Assembly: GCA_004802725.1 (NCBI GenBank)
Contig: SGPM01000009.1
Coordinates: forward strand, 1 to 64,000
Direction of reading: 5' to 3'
Origin: Antrodiella citrinella
Lineage: Eukaryota > Basidiomycota > Agaricomycetes > Polyporales > Steccherinaceae
DNA length: 64,000 bases
Both the position numbers and the translations under genes were made by a program. Shown here piece after piece: positions 44,699-56,037 of this stretch. Numbering within the stretch: position 1 is the stretch's first letter; each line of letters opens with the position of its first letter. The notes below the pieces were generated by a model that saw only the letters and a list, made by a program, of their open reading frames with translations, was not told the DNA's origin and did no database searches.

Positions 44699-47030
44699 TC
44701 ACCGTCGACCAGGCTGACTGAAAGATCCAAAGACCGACCCTAGCCGGCTTGTCGACCTGGGTGGAATGGCGTCGTTATCTTTGACGGGAGATAAATCGGT
44801 TGGAATATCCAAACCACCACCACCGCCACCCTGTGCACATCAAATGTTAGATGTCTACGCGCTGCAATGCGTTTTGTGCACATACCTGACCAAAAGTGCC
44901 CCACTCGAAAGTGTGAGGTTGGGCGGAGGCGAATATATTGATCTTCCGTTTCTTCTTGGGTTGGCTGGTAGCATTCGCCTCGTCGTCGCTCTCGTCCACT
45001 CTGATCGTATTGCGTGCGACACTAGGTTGTCGTGATGGTGGCTTCTCCTTCGGCGGTCTTCCTCTCTTCGCAGGCGCACTGGGTCCAACGCCTTTTCGTC
45101 CGATATCGTCTTCGTCATCTGGCTTTGTCCGCTTCCGCTTCGTAGGTAACTCTTGTACGTCCTCATCTTCATCCTGAATGACAATTTCTGGCGCTTTACC
45201 CTTCCCTTTCTTCTTGGGCAACTCCTGGACATCCTCATCTTCATCCTCAATGGCAACTTCCGGCGCTTTAGCTTTCCCTTTCTTGTGGAGAGAAGGGGCC
45301 ACATCCACGACCTCCACGTCGGACGGAGCCTCGGGTGACTTCTTCGGTCGTCCGCGTTTAGCCTTAGGCTTCGACGGACCCGCCTCTGTCTCTACCTCCA
45401 CCGGTGTTGCTTGCTTCTTACTTCTCGGTTTCTTCACTGGCAGAGGGTCATTCTCCACGATGTCACTGTCGTTACCACCCCGACGTTTCGATTTCGGCTT
45501 GGGTGCGACAGGAGACTCCACGACCTCGATGTCCGGTGAGTCTTCAGCTGGTTCGGCAACACGTTGTTTCGACTGAGCTCGACGACTGACAGGTTTAGCC
45601 TTTGGAGGAGGCTTAGACTGTCGAGGACTTAAGATTTCCTCCACCTCGGGATCGGAACCAGCTATTGGACTGAGAGCAGTATGTTGAGATTTCACAGTCT
45701 AGAACAAGTAACAGTGAGCGATCAAGATATATGTGTCCAAGGGAGAAACATACTGAAGAACGCTTCTCTAAAGCTTTCCGCTTTGACGTCTCGGCTTGCA
45801 ATTGTGCTTCCAATGATTGAAGCTTCTGCGCTGCGTCTTCCAAGTCAATGCGGCTCTGTTCTGCGTCTGCCTCCAACCTGGTTGCCATCTCGTTGGCCTC
45901 GACGAGAGCTCGCTGAAGTGTCATACATGTAAGACAAATATTGATAGACTAGTCGGAAATGTACCTGATGCTCCTCCAAGCTCTCTTTCCATTTCACGAC
46001 CTTCGCCTTCGCCTTCTCGGCTCCGTTCTTCTTAGCATCGTCCAGCTGGTTCTGCAAATCTTTGACAGTGATTTCCAATTTGATCTTCTGCTGACGTAGC
46101 GTCTCCAGCTCGGTAATATCGCGAGATTCCAAGGTCCTCCACTTTTCAAGTTGCCTTGTAGAGTCCGAAGACGATTTGAGTAGTTCATCGTATTTTGTCT
46201 TGAGCTCAGCGTGACTAGTTTTGAGGCCGTCAAAACGAAGATTCGCGCGCTCCACTTCCGAAGACTTTGACGACAGAGAAGCAAGGACAGTAGCATGTTC
46301 GGACCTCAGTCCAACCAGTGTGTCCTATATTGCATGGAGATGTAAGACAAGTGAAGTCGTACAGTGGGTATGTCGTATTTGGTAAAGGGAGTAGACGTGC
46401 CTCGAGTTGTTCCTTCTCGTACTGAAGATCTACAAGTTCGGCTTCCTTCTCGGCTACTTGTGCTTCCAGCTCCGCATTCCTTTCCTGTAGTTCGGACGTG
46501 CTGCCTTTGGACTTAAGCTTCATCGTCCTCAGCTCCTTGTTGTGGTTCAGTCGAGCGAGTTCCAGTTCATCCTCAAGTTCACGAAGGCGACGTTCTTGCT
46601 TGGACTCCTGCATCTGGAACATGGCCAATTTGAAGTCCCTCTGCAACCGCTTCACCGTCTCCTGCCTCAACCTCTCCTTCTCTTTCGACGCTTCGATCCT
46701 CTCCTTGTCCAACTCAACACTGGTGCTCAGATGCGCAACCCGATGCGCCGTCTGCAGTGCATCGCAGCCCTCTCGCCATTCCGCTCGTTCTGCCTCCCAC
46801 TTCTGCTGTATCTTCTGGATAGTATCTTTGGAGCGCGTATCCTCAGCAGTCAATGTCAATTTGAGCTTCTCGACAGTATGCTCCAAAGTCCGGTTCTTTA
46901 CGATAAGTTCGTCGACGTGGGATTGCTGCTTAGCAGCAGCTTCCAATGATGCTGCATATGCAGAAGCAGCAGGTCGGACGGCCGTGGGTGCTGGCGAGGA
47001 CCTCGAGGGGGTGGGGGCACGCAGAGCCAT
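44699..47030 (-). CDS. Nuclear coiled-coil protein with AT-hook-like motifs
   Basis: About five exons, roughly 700 aa. From ATG 47028-47030 the N-terminal 380 residues are almost continuous coiled coil (for example LIVKNRTLEHTVEKLKLTLT, KRLQRDFKLAMFQMQESKQE, RQQKIKLEITVKDLQNQLDD). The C-terminal part is basic/acidic disordered, with two AT-hook-like cores (AKRGRPKK, AKRGRPPK) and a duplicated acidic block (DEDEDVQELPKKKGKGKAPE, DEDEDVQELPTKRKR). A final short exon adds a Gly run and LDIPTDLSPVKDND. This suggests DNA or chromatin binding in the nucleus, possibly a structural or kinetochore-type protein, but the family is not identified. It is divergent from the NOM1/Sgd1 gene across 405 bases. 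Confidence 0.7.
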
Positions 47031-47435
47031 GCAAAAGTTTCGGGTGTGTCTCCGGATAGGGACTATGCTTCAATAAGTAAGTTTAATAAGTGAACACAGC
47101 GTAGATGTACAAGTTGACGAGAGGGCTTACAAGTGATCGAGTAATTCCTACCAGAGATCCGAGAGTAGGTGTATCTGGTAACGGTGCATATACAAGAGAT
47201 GGTGCAATAAAGATGGTGCGGGAAAGAAAATGAAGCAAAGACGAGGAGGTCAAAAACACAAGGCAACCGGCGTCGAGGACGGGAACTCCGAGTCCACGAC
47301 GCGCTAAAAAAAACGCGTCGCGGTCACATGTCAGTCGCGGTACAGCGGCCCGTCACACCGGTCATAAATTTCAAGGAGGCTCCCTCCCAACGCTTTCTCT
47401 GAGTCTTCTTTCCCACTGCATGCCAATCCGAAACT
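47031..47435. promoter_or_regulatory. Bidirectional promoter region
   Basis: Divergent interval of 405 bases between the coiled-coil AT-hook gene and the NOM1/Sgd1 gene. It contains a run of seven A followed by CGCGTCGCGG (about 47305-47320). No TATA box assigned. Confidence 0.4.
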
Positions 47436-50400
47436 ATGAGCTTGCAACGTCATACGGGTCCCTCGCTACCACAGACTCTTCTAGACGAGATCAACGGCGC
47501 AGGTCAGCACACTTACGAGTCGACAAGGGGTCTCGAGCTAACGACCCTCAGGTAGCTCGTCTGGAAAATCCGCAAATGCAAATATATCACGGCGGGATGT
47601 TCGTAAACAACAGCGTACCGAGAAGAAGCAGAGCAAGGCACAGTTTTTCAGTGCTGGCCATAACAACCCCAAACGTCGAGTAGAACAAGAACACGACGCA
47701 TCACCTCAACGGAAGAAGCAGAAGCTGTCTGCGGACCCAGGGGTTCGTGTCGCATCAAAAACTAGCCATCCGGAAAAGGATGCCAAACGGTCGACCTCTG
47801 CTGTCTCATCTTCGAAGGCGGTGTCTAAATCTAAAGCCAAGACGACAGCAGCTGAACCTACCGCACTGGCCAAGCTGGCCGCGCGTGCAGACGCCGGGAA
47901 TGACTATTTCGCATCACCCAATAAACGTGCAAGGACGCTAGACGAGATGGCGGAGGACGCATATATAGCTCGGCTGGAAAGTAAACTGGGGAAGAAAGGA
48001 TCGAAGATGTCAAAGGAATGGGAAGAGGATGGTTTGGACGGTACATCTTCATAGTTGTTCCTCTCTCTGAGCATTTGCTGATTGTTCGGCTTTAGATCTC
48101 ATGAAGGATCTAGACAACTTAGAAGCATCTCTATTCACTACGGGACTTGAAGAAGATGCCGAATCTGACGACGCAGAGGACGAGGGAGCTGGAGAATGGC
48201 ATGGTTTTGGTGATGCCACAAAGAAGGGATCTGACACAGAATATAGTTCTGAAGCACTTGAACTAGTTGATGTGGCTGGTCCTGCCTCAGGTACGCACTC
48301 GTATGTCTCTGTACTTCGCTATATGGCTCACAGGGAAACGCAGGCACTCGATACATACCCCCACACCTACGAAATCGTCAACCAGATACAGTGGAAGAGT
48401 CCGAAGCTCAGACTAAGCTCAAACGTCAGTTGAAGGGTCTGCTCAATCGGTAGGTTAACTTCTTGCTTCTTGAGTGCTTCTGTACACGTCGCTGATATAA
48501 GACCAGAATGAGTGAACAAAACATCGCTTCAATAGTGGAAGGGATAGAGGAGATTTACCGGAATCATAGACGAAATGGTAAGCAACAACTATAACCTCCC
48601 GGCCTTTTTCTTATTCGTTTTTCTCTAGATGTCACCTCCACGATCACCACCCTGCTAGTGGAAGGCATCTCCGCCCATTCGATCCTCCTTGACTCGTATG
48701 TTGTCCTGCACGCAGCTCTGATATCAAGCCTTCACAAGCTAATCGGAGTGGAATTCGGTACGCTCGCACGCTTAGTTGAACCTCACGTCTTGTACTTACC
48801 GTCCTTCATTAGCTGCCTATTTCGTGCAGAATGTCGTCGCTAGCTACGAAAAACATTATGCGGCATTCGAGAGCTTCGTTCTTCCCGCCGAAACAAATTC
48901 CAGTGGGCTCGGAACCGAGGACGTGAAGGGGAAAGAAACGTCCAATCTCATTGTGCTGCTCTCCGAGCTGTACAACTTCCAGGTCATTTCTTGCTTACTT
49001 GTATATGATATCATCAGAGGGCTGCTCGAGGGCGAACTCACCGAATTTAAAGTTGAGCTGCTCTTGAAGATAACACGCAGTACGTGATCCCGTTAAGATT
49101 ATTTCCTCGTAGACTCATAGTGCTTGTCGTCTAGATTCCGGACAGCAGCTCAGGTCTGACGACCCAACGACGCTGAAGAATATCATTCAGATAGTACATT
49201 CCAAGCTACCAGAGCAACAAGACGGCCTCAGGTAACGCCCGTCTCTTCTCATGATTACTACGACGCTGAGACCTTCGTAGCTCTCGTACACGATTCATGA
49301 TCGAGACCCTGAGCAACCTCAAGAATAACAGGGTTAAGAAAGCCGCAGCGGGCCAGTACGCAGGGGGTGAAGCTGTAGACCGAATGAAGAAGTTCCTCTC
49401 CGGATTGACCAAGAAGCGACAAGGTGCATAGTAACATTCAATTCAGACATATCCTCTCGCTGAATACCCTTCTTGGTAGTACGCGCGCACGAGCCTCTTC
49501 GCGTCACACTCAGTGATCTCCATTCCGCCGACACGAAAGGTAAATGGTGGCTTGTCGGCGCCGCATGGGGCGGGAATCCGCTCGTCGACCACAAAGAGAA
49601 CACCGCCAACGCAAAGGATCTGGACGGACCTAGCGAGGACGTGTTGATGAAGCTAGCGCGGAAGCAGGGCATGAACACAGATATCCGGAGGAACATATTT
49701 GTTGTTTTGATGAGCAGCGCAGTGAGTTATGATCTTTCACCTGACTGTGCGCCGTTGATAACGTCGATATTGGTATGTATAGGACTATGTGGAAGCCTGT
49801 GAACGTCTCTCGCTTTTGAGGCTGACTGAAACGCAGCAACGAGAGTTCATCCGCGTCATCTTGCATTGTTGCGGAAACGTACGTTCACCTGCTGAAGGTT
49901 TGACCGAATCTCACTCACCGTCATATTGCAGGAGAAGCAATTCAATCCGTACTATACCCTCGTCGGCCAGCAACTCTGTCGTCAGTCAAAATCCCATCAA
50001 TTCACGCTGCAGTACTGTCTGTGGGATCTCCTGCGCGATCTCGGTGAGACCACTGTAGGCGGCGCTGAGATTCTGAAGAATATGAAAGACGATGGAGGAG
50101 GATTTGATGTGAAGCGGATCTCTGAGACGAGAATGGGCAATGTAGCGAGAGCGTTTGGGTGGTGGATCGCAAAGGACTGTTGCTCGCTGGCCATACTCAA
50201 GGTACGCTGCATTATCGTCATATGAAGTAGATTGGAGATTGAGAGTGGCCTTATGACATTTACAGCCTGTGGACTTCACGATTCTCCAGACTCAAAGCCG
50301 CAATTTCCTCACACAACTCGTCACGTACACGATCCTTGCCACACAGCTATCTACCCCACTGCTGTCGCTCGACCCCAAAGACCATCCGGACACCCACAAC

Positions 50401-50586
50401 AGAGGACCTCTCGAGGAAGTATTCATCAAAGCTACTCACATCCCTGTCCTCGCACTGGGATTAGTCTATTTCATCGGTGAAATGAACCATGCTGACACTG
50501 GCGAGAGTAGCGGATTCCTAAAGTGGGCGAGGAAGGTCGCATTGGATACGTTGAAGACCGGTATGGACGTCGTACCAAACCTGTAG
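47436..50586 (+). CDS. SGD1: Nucleolar MIF4G/MA3 protein NOM1/Sgd1
   Basis: Starts MSLQRHTGPSLPQTLLDEIN, with about ten introns. The N-terminus is basic and disordered (SRRDVRKQQRTEKKQSKAQF). The segment ...RYIPPHLRNR is the linker typical of this family. MIF4G follows (SIVEGIEEIYRNHRRNDVTS, VYDIIRGLLEGELTEFKVEL, FMIETLSNLKNNRVKK), then MA3 (RNIFVVLMSSADYVEACERL, EFIRVILHCCGNEKQFNPYY, HQFTLQYCLWDLLRDLGETT). NOM1/Sgd1 works in the nucleolus in 18S rRNA and small-subunit maturation, partly by recruiting the DEAD-box helicase eIF4A3/Fal1. Length (roughly 800 residues) fits the family. Confidence 0.92.
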
Positions 50587-50617
50587 TAGTCTTCTCAGAT
50601 ATCAGGAGTGGAACGCT

Positions 50618-51546
50618 TTATGTTGGTTTGTGAAACGCCACACTAGAATACACATTTCCGCTGCTACCCCCGAATGAAAACGTAGGGAATGCTATTCGCG
50701 AGCTGAAGGAGACGTGTGTCAGTCACAGCAATTACAGTGAACCCATGAAGGAAACGTACTGATATTGTAGATCGGTCTCGTCGTTGGCGAACTTTGTGCG
50801 CAGCTCCTCTTGGGTAAAATTACATGCTGCGGGTAGATTGGTCAGGAACCGTCAGGCGGGACTGCGAAAAGCGACTCACAGACGATCAAGAAATGTCCAC
50901 CCGGCTTCAGAACCTGCGCAATTCTTCTCGGGTAGGCATCTGCAGGATGCTTTCCGACGTCGTCTCTTTCAGCCAACGCCATCGCATCAAATGTCCCCTT
51001 GTCCAACACCAGATCCCATGCTACTTCTCCGTCTGCCCGATCTGCGTCCAATGCCGCCGGGAACGCCGTCAAGAAATCGCATACAGCGAACTGGATCTTC
51101 TCCGAGTCATCTCCTTTCGAGCTCCCAACGGCTTTCGCAAGCTTCACTGCGTCTTCGCTGTAGTCGACGCCGCATATCCGATCGGGAGTGTACCCAGCCT
51201 CTTGCAATGCGAAGAGAAGAGAGCCGTTGCCTGAGCCGACTTCTAAGATACTCGGGTTGAGAGACGATGGGACATTCTCCACAATCCAGTCAACCATCTT
51301 CTCGATTGAATCCTCGCCAAACCTGATCCTTGGATAAGTAAACGGTCCATGTTCGAAATCGAGACCGTGCTCACCAGATCTCTCCCTCATCTCCGATCTC
51401 CTCAAAATTTGTCAATTCGGTCGAGTACACATCATCCCAGCTGTTGGAGTTGGTTGAAGTTGGAGTGTCAATTCGAGAAAATGAGGAGAATAGGTTACAT
51501 ACTGTCTCTTGGTTCCAAGCTTGGATGAAGGAAGCTCGTCGGACAT
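50618..51546 (-). CDS. EFM4: EFM4/METTL10-like protein lysine methyltransferase
   Basis: Five exons (51546-51503, 51440-51375, 51328-50880, 50826-50760, 50702-50618) give 236 aa. The protein runs MSDELPSSKLGTKRHWDDVY, TELTNFEEIGDEGEIW, FGEDSIEKMVDWIVENV, SAM motif ILEVGSGNGSLLFAL, acidic loop GVDYSEDAVKLAK, post-motif WDLVLDKGTFDAMAL, and C-terminal CNFTQEEL...FPTFSFGGSSGNVYSSVAF. This is the layout of EFM4/EEF1AKMT2, which methylates a lysine of translation elongation factor 1A. Length matches the family. Its stop lies 32 bases past the stop of NOM1/Sgd1 (tail to tail). Confidence 0.88.
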
Positions 51547-52024
51547 GCTGAAGCAGAATTGGAAGCAGTGACCCGTCGCGCTACAGAGTCGTGAGTGGCT
51601 GGCTTAGTCAGCATGAAAGCGTCGCGTTCAATTTGGGTCACTCGAGTCCGCACGTCCAATGGTCGCGTCACCACACAAATCAGAATGCCATGGATGTGAA
51701 AGCAGAGCGAGAACAGAGGGTCGAGAAAGGATCACGAAGATGAACAAAAGTGAAGTTTGCTGTTAGTCGAGGTGAAGCATCGTCATGAAGTATCCTGAAC
51801 TGCCGACCTCGGAGCGTCGTCAGAGAATTTGAGCATGACAGCTCAATAACGGTGTTTGATTGATTGAGAGCCAATGAGAGGTATCGTATATGTGTCGTCC
51901 TGATGATTATAACCAATGTAAAGTATGCTGATACAGACGGGAACTGAGTGAACAAATATATCTGAAGGATGGTCAGCGACGTCACGATACCAGAATGAAA
52001 GGACAGGCTCACGAGATACGCCCA
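51547..52024. other. Promoter of the EFM4-like gene and 3' flank of PAM18
   Basis: About 480 bases without a supported frame. The reverse-strand ORF at 51680-52012 starts next to the PAM18 3' end but has no conserved content and is probably chance. Confidence 0.4.
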
Positions 52025-52394
52025 TCATCTTAGCTTCCCGTCTGTCTTTTCCAGCAGGTCTTTTGCTTCGTTGATTTTACTCGCCAGGTATGGTGAGCCT
52101 CCTCGGTCAGGATGATTCGCAATCATAATCTGGCGGTGAGCATCTTTCAAGCGCATGCGTAATGTGGGATTATCTCTAAGCAACATGAGGACAGATAGTC
52201 GAGGAAAGTGAAAGAGACACTCACTTGAGACCAAGGATAGCAATAGCCTCTTTCCTGTCCATCTTCGACTTGAAGCCTCCCTTGACCCACTGTTCTGCGG
52301 CACCCTTGCCGCCAATGAGGCCGCGACGCATAAGACTTCGGCCCATAATAGCTGCTGCAATTGCACCAACACCGAGAATTACTGGCGTCGCCAT
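52025..52394 (-). CDS. PAM18: Mitochondrial import J-protein Pam18/Tim14
   Basis: Two exons (intron gtgagt...gcttag) give 106 aa: a hydrophobic N-terminal helix ([20 protein letters not shown]), then [20 protein letters not shown] and a J domain with the HPD tripeptide in [20 protein letters not shown]. This is Pam18/DNAJC19, the inner-membrane J-protein that stimulates mtHsp70 at the TIM23 channel. Length is like the short metazoan form rather than the longer yeast protein. ATG 52392-52394. Confidence 0.95.
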
Positions 52395-52971
52395 GTAGAA
52401 GGATTTAAGAAGAATGTGTAGAAGAATGCAATGGCGGTCAGAAGTGAGTGAGGTGCCGCCAGATAATATTCTGATAAATGCCGCTGGGGCCGAATTCAGG
52501 CGCTTACAGGCAGCACGGTGTTATGATCATCGACGGAGACTTTGAATGTCGCCCACGACATCGCATTCGCACCTACCTTCCACATTGTCTTTGCTTTTGT
52601 CAAATCTTTGCTCAAGTACATCAAAAGTTCCGAACACAACAGGATTCAAGTCGAATGCGCGCTCCATTGATTCAAGGCCCCTCTGGATTAGCATGTCTGT
52701 TGAAGCAGTTGGGGGGGAGGGGGAGTGATTGTATGGCTGCTTTCAATCATTTGCACTATGCATTGCGTGTTTGAGTCTTTTGTGGTCTTTCGCAACTACT
52801 GTTCGGGGGTGAATAGGCAGTGCCACTTCTCGAACAGGCTGACAGAATAAATATAACCCGTCGTAGAATACGCGCACGGTTCCTAGACTCATTAGGCTCG
52901 CGCCAACGGCCTCGCCTCTTGCCCCACTCTTCCCTCTCTACCCTACTTATCTTGTCCTTGTCGTCGCTGCC
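52395..52971. promoter_or_regulatory. Divergent promoter region, PAM18 / helicase 1
   Basis: 577 bases between divergent start codons. A G-rich patch (ttgggggggagggggag, about 52710) lies roughly midway. A pyrimidine-rich leader precedes ATG 52972. Confidence 0.4.
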
Positions 52972-55719
52972 ATGGTCGATGCGCCAAACTCTCCGCTCGT
53001 CGTTCTGCGACCAGGCCTGTTCAAGAACGAGAAGAAGGACCCAGCCATCGTCATCATTCCATTTACCACCGCCGACGTGATTCCTCAGCTGCTGGCCTCG
53101 TTCAGCGCTGAGGCTCGGGTCGGTGGTGCAGTAGGCGTTGCCGCCACGTTCAGCGACAAAGGCAAGTTCAAGACCTTGGCCTTTGCCGCCGCCGATCATG
53201 TAGTCAAAATCTCCCTCGACACAATGGCCCACAACCCTAAAGGCAAGCTCAGAATCAAAAAGAAGAAGGCGTTCGCAGCAATACAGAAGATTCTCACTGA
53301 TCCAAACTTGGACAAGATCGGCTTCGATATGGAGAAGGTCGTAGCGGGTCTTTATCGCAATCATGGGATGCACATTTCTCCCGCTATAGACCTTCAGTCC
53401 ATGCATAGTCGTACTCGCCCTCGATACTCCAACGATGTGCTCTTGGGCGTTCTTGGTGGCGAAACGACGCTGGAGAAGGAGAAAGTACTGCGCGTTCTCC
53501 GTAATGACGACGACGACGAGCTTAATGTAGCGTTACGAGCTTGGGCAGCCTCTACTGTTCCCACCCTGCCCGGCTACGCAGAGCGTCGTCCGGGTATGAG
53601 AACCATCTGCTCCGAGAAGCTGTCTTCGGAGGTACGTAATGTGTCATCCTATCTTCACGGCCATTTTGGAAATTGACCATTGACCACAGGACCTAACGAT
53701 GCTGAGCAAATGCGTCCATATCTTCGACTGCTTGCATTCTCTGAAACCCACGATAGTCAAGAACGACGTGAACCGTGAGTTCAAGGTGAACGACGCTGGC
53801 AATGTCGAGATCGACCTTGAACGTTACAAGACACGGCTTCGCAGATCCGACAACCAAGTAAGTGCTCGCTACGTCTGACCGCAGAGGCTGTAACAATCTG
53901 ACACGTCCATGTCTACAGCATATCCTAGTCGAAACGACCAATGTCTCTGATGTCGGTCCTATCATCGGTCGTGCCACACGCGTGACCGGCAAGGTTGCCA
54001 CTGTCGAGCTGAACGGCAAACAACTACGAGGTTCTATAAGCTCCATCCATACCGTTGGGAGGGAAATCACGAATGCAGAGCTTGATCGAGTCGGTATTAT
54101 ACTTGACGCCATGCATGATACGACTACCCTTCTCTCGCAGCCTCTTGTCAGACAGATATTTTTCAGGGACCCGCCCTCGGCTGCTTCTGAACCAATACGG
54201 TCCCCGTGTTTGCACTACAGACACCGGCCCCTCAACACTTCCCAAGCCATCGCTGTTCAGAGGATCCTCTCCGGAGATCCCAAGGATCACATAGTTCTGA
54301 TTCGTGGTCCTCCTGGGACTGGGAAGACGACTGTCATCGCAGCATCTGTGGCAAGCTTGATGACAAACCCGAGCTACACGGAGGAGCGTTTTATTTGGCT
54401 CCTCGCACAGTCAAACGTGGCGGTGAAGAACATTGCGGAGAAGCTTGCCGACGTTGGCTTCTTGGACTTCAAACTGCTCGTATCCAATGAGTTTCATTTC
54501 GAATGGTCAGTCAAGCAGCTCGCATATCATCCTGGTGTAGCTCACAAGTCATACAGGCACGAGCATCTATACGAGAAGATCGCAAGCAACGTCATTGTTT
54601 CCGACACATTCATTGAATCTTCTGTCGCCATGGATCGTCGTCTGAAAGGTTCACGTGTAATGCTATGCACCCTAAGCATGTTCTCTCATCCCCTGTTAAT
54701 GCGTGCTGGGATCACGCGTTTGGTGCCCGTTGAGACGGTTCTCATAGATGAAGCGTCCCAGATTGAAGTTGGTGACTATCTTCCGCTGCTCAGTAAATTC
54801 GGAGCCAGTGTCCGAAAGCTAGTGTTCATCGGAGATGAGAAGCAATGTGGGTTTCTGCTCTGCGTGCTTCTGCGGCATTAGTGTCTAATCAAGTTCTCCG
54901 CAGTGGCACCGTACGGCGCAGATGATGTTCGTGGGCTCCGCAGCGTCTTCGAAGTAGATCATCTCTACGAACAGGCTGAGTTTCTCGGCAAGCAATGTAC
55001 GTCCTCGTGTAAACCATGCTCTCCGTTGTGCTTACGGGCATCTAGACCGGATGCCGGCACCCATCGGCGACTTCATATCGCGCAAGGTCTACGAAGGACG
55101 TCTCAAGAGTGAGCGTAGCATCAGCGACAGGAACTGTTGTCGCTTCGTCGACGTCGACAAAGGCAGGGAAATCTTCAAAGGTGGCAGCTTCCAGGTACGT
55201 CGTCTTTGTCTGTCTTCGCAATTCCGTGAATAACTTGATGTACCACGCCAGAACACAGAGGAGGCGGACGCAGTTGTACGTGTCGTCCGCAAGTTCGTCA
55301 AGGAAGGCAAGAGTTTCCGAGTCATCACGCCCTACGACGCGCAGCGAGCACTGCTAGAGAGCGAGCTCAAGCGGGCGACCTTGCCGTGGGAGAACATGTG
55401 TTTCTGCATTGATTCGTTCCAAGGTTAGTCTGCGCGCGTCTTACCTGTCATTTCCCCGTGCGCAGCTGCTGATCCTTGCGCAGGGAATGAGGACGAGCAT
55501 ATCATCATCTCTATCGTCCGCTCGGACAAGATTGGATTCCTCAACAATCTTCGGCGGTCTAACGTCATGCTCAGCCGCTGCAAGAAGAGCATGACCATCT
55601 GTACCAGCAAGAAGTATATCCGTGGCAAAGCCAAGAGTACGTTGCTAGGTCAGTTAGAGGCGGAATGGGACGACGACGCTTGGGTTAGTCGGAGGGAGTT
55701 GCTCTCAGAGGACTGGTGA
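52972..55719 (+). CDS. SF1 (UPF1-like) helicase with N-terminal exonuclease-like fold, copy 1
   Basis: The N-terminal 230 residues resemble a DEDD 3'-5' exonuclease fold (FKTLAFAAADHVVKISLDTM, KIGFDMEKVVAGLYRNHGMH, SPAIDLQSMHS). The first catalytic Asp-x-Glu position appears lost (GVAATF), so it is probably inactive. After a linker comes a UPF1-type helicase: HRPLNTSQAIAVQRIL, Walker A RGPPGTGKTTV, AQSNVAVKNIAEKL, motif II VLIDEASQIEVGDY, motif III FIGDEKQLAPYG, QYRMPAPIGDF, SFQGNEDEHIIIS and NVMLSRCKKS. Several short introns split it; motif III is interrupted right after KQ. Roughly 800-850 aa. Likely an RNA or DNA helicase in nucleus or cytoplasm. A paralogue follows head-to-tail at 56038. 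Composition is CpG-rich like the rest of the window. Confidence 0.85.
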
Positions 55720-56037
55720 CCATCCAATTCTTGCGGCGTGCTGTGCGGTGACGTTACATCGCGCGTTATGATTCATTCTTAGATACGGCTGAGCGTTGGC
55801 TGAGCGTGCTTTTACTGCTAGACTTGTACATTTACTTAATCTTGAACACGCGACGGCTGCGATCCTGTGTTATCAATATAATCATCCATGATATCTTGTT
55901 GAGACGCAGTGAGGAATTCGGCCGCAATCAACCCGTGAAGATTCGCAGAAGGCCTGTTTGACAGGTAAATAGACGTTCCACTTCCCGATTCAACTGTCTG
56001 GACTCCCTCTGTCCTGTACCACCATCTTCCCCCCACT
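55720..56037. other. Spacer between tandem helicases
   Basis: 318 bases: 3' flank of helicase 1 and promoter of helicase 2. No gene seen. Confidence 0.45.

Noticed and set aside
52700..52730. G-rich patch as a G-quadruplex
   Set aside because: Guanine runs are too few and too uneven to support a confident call.
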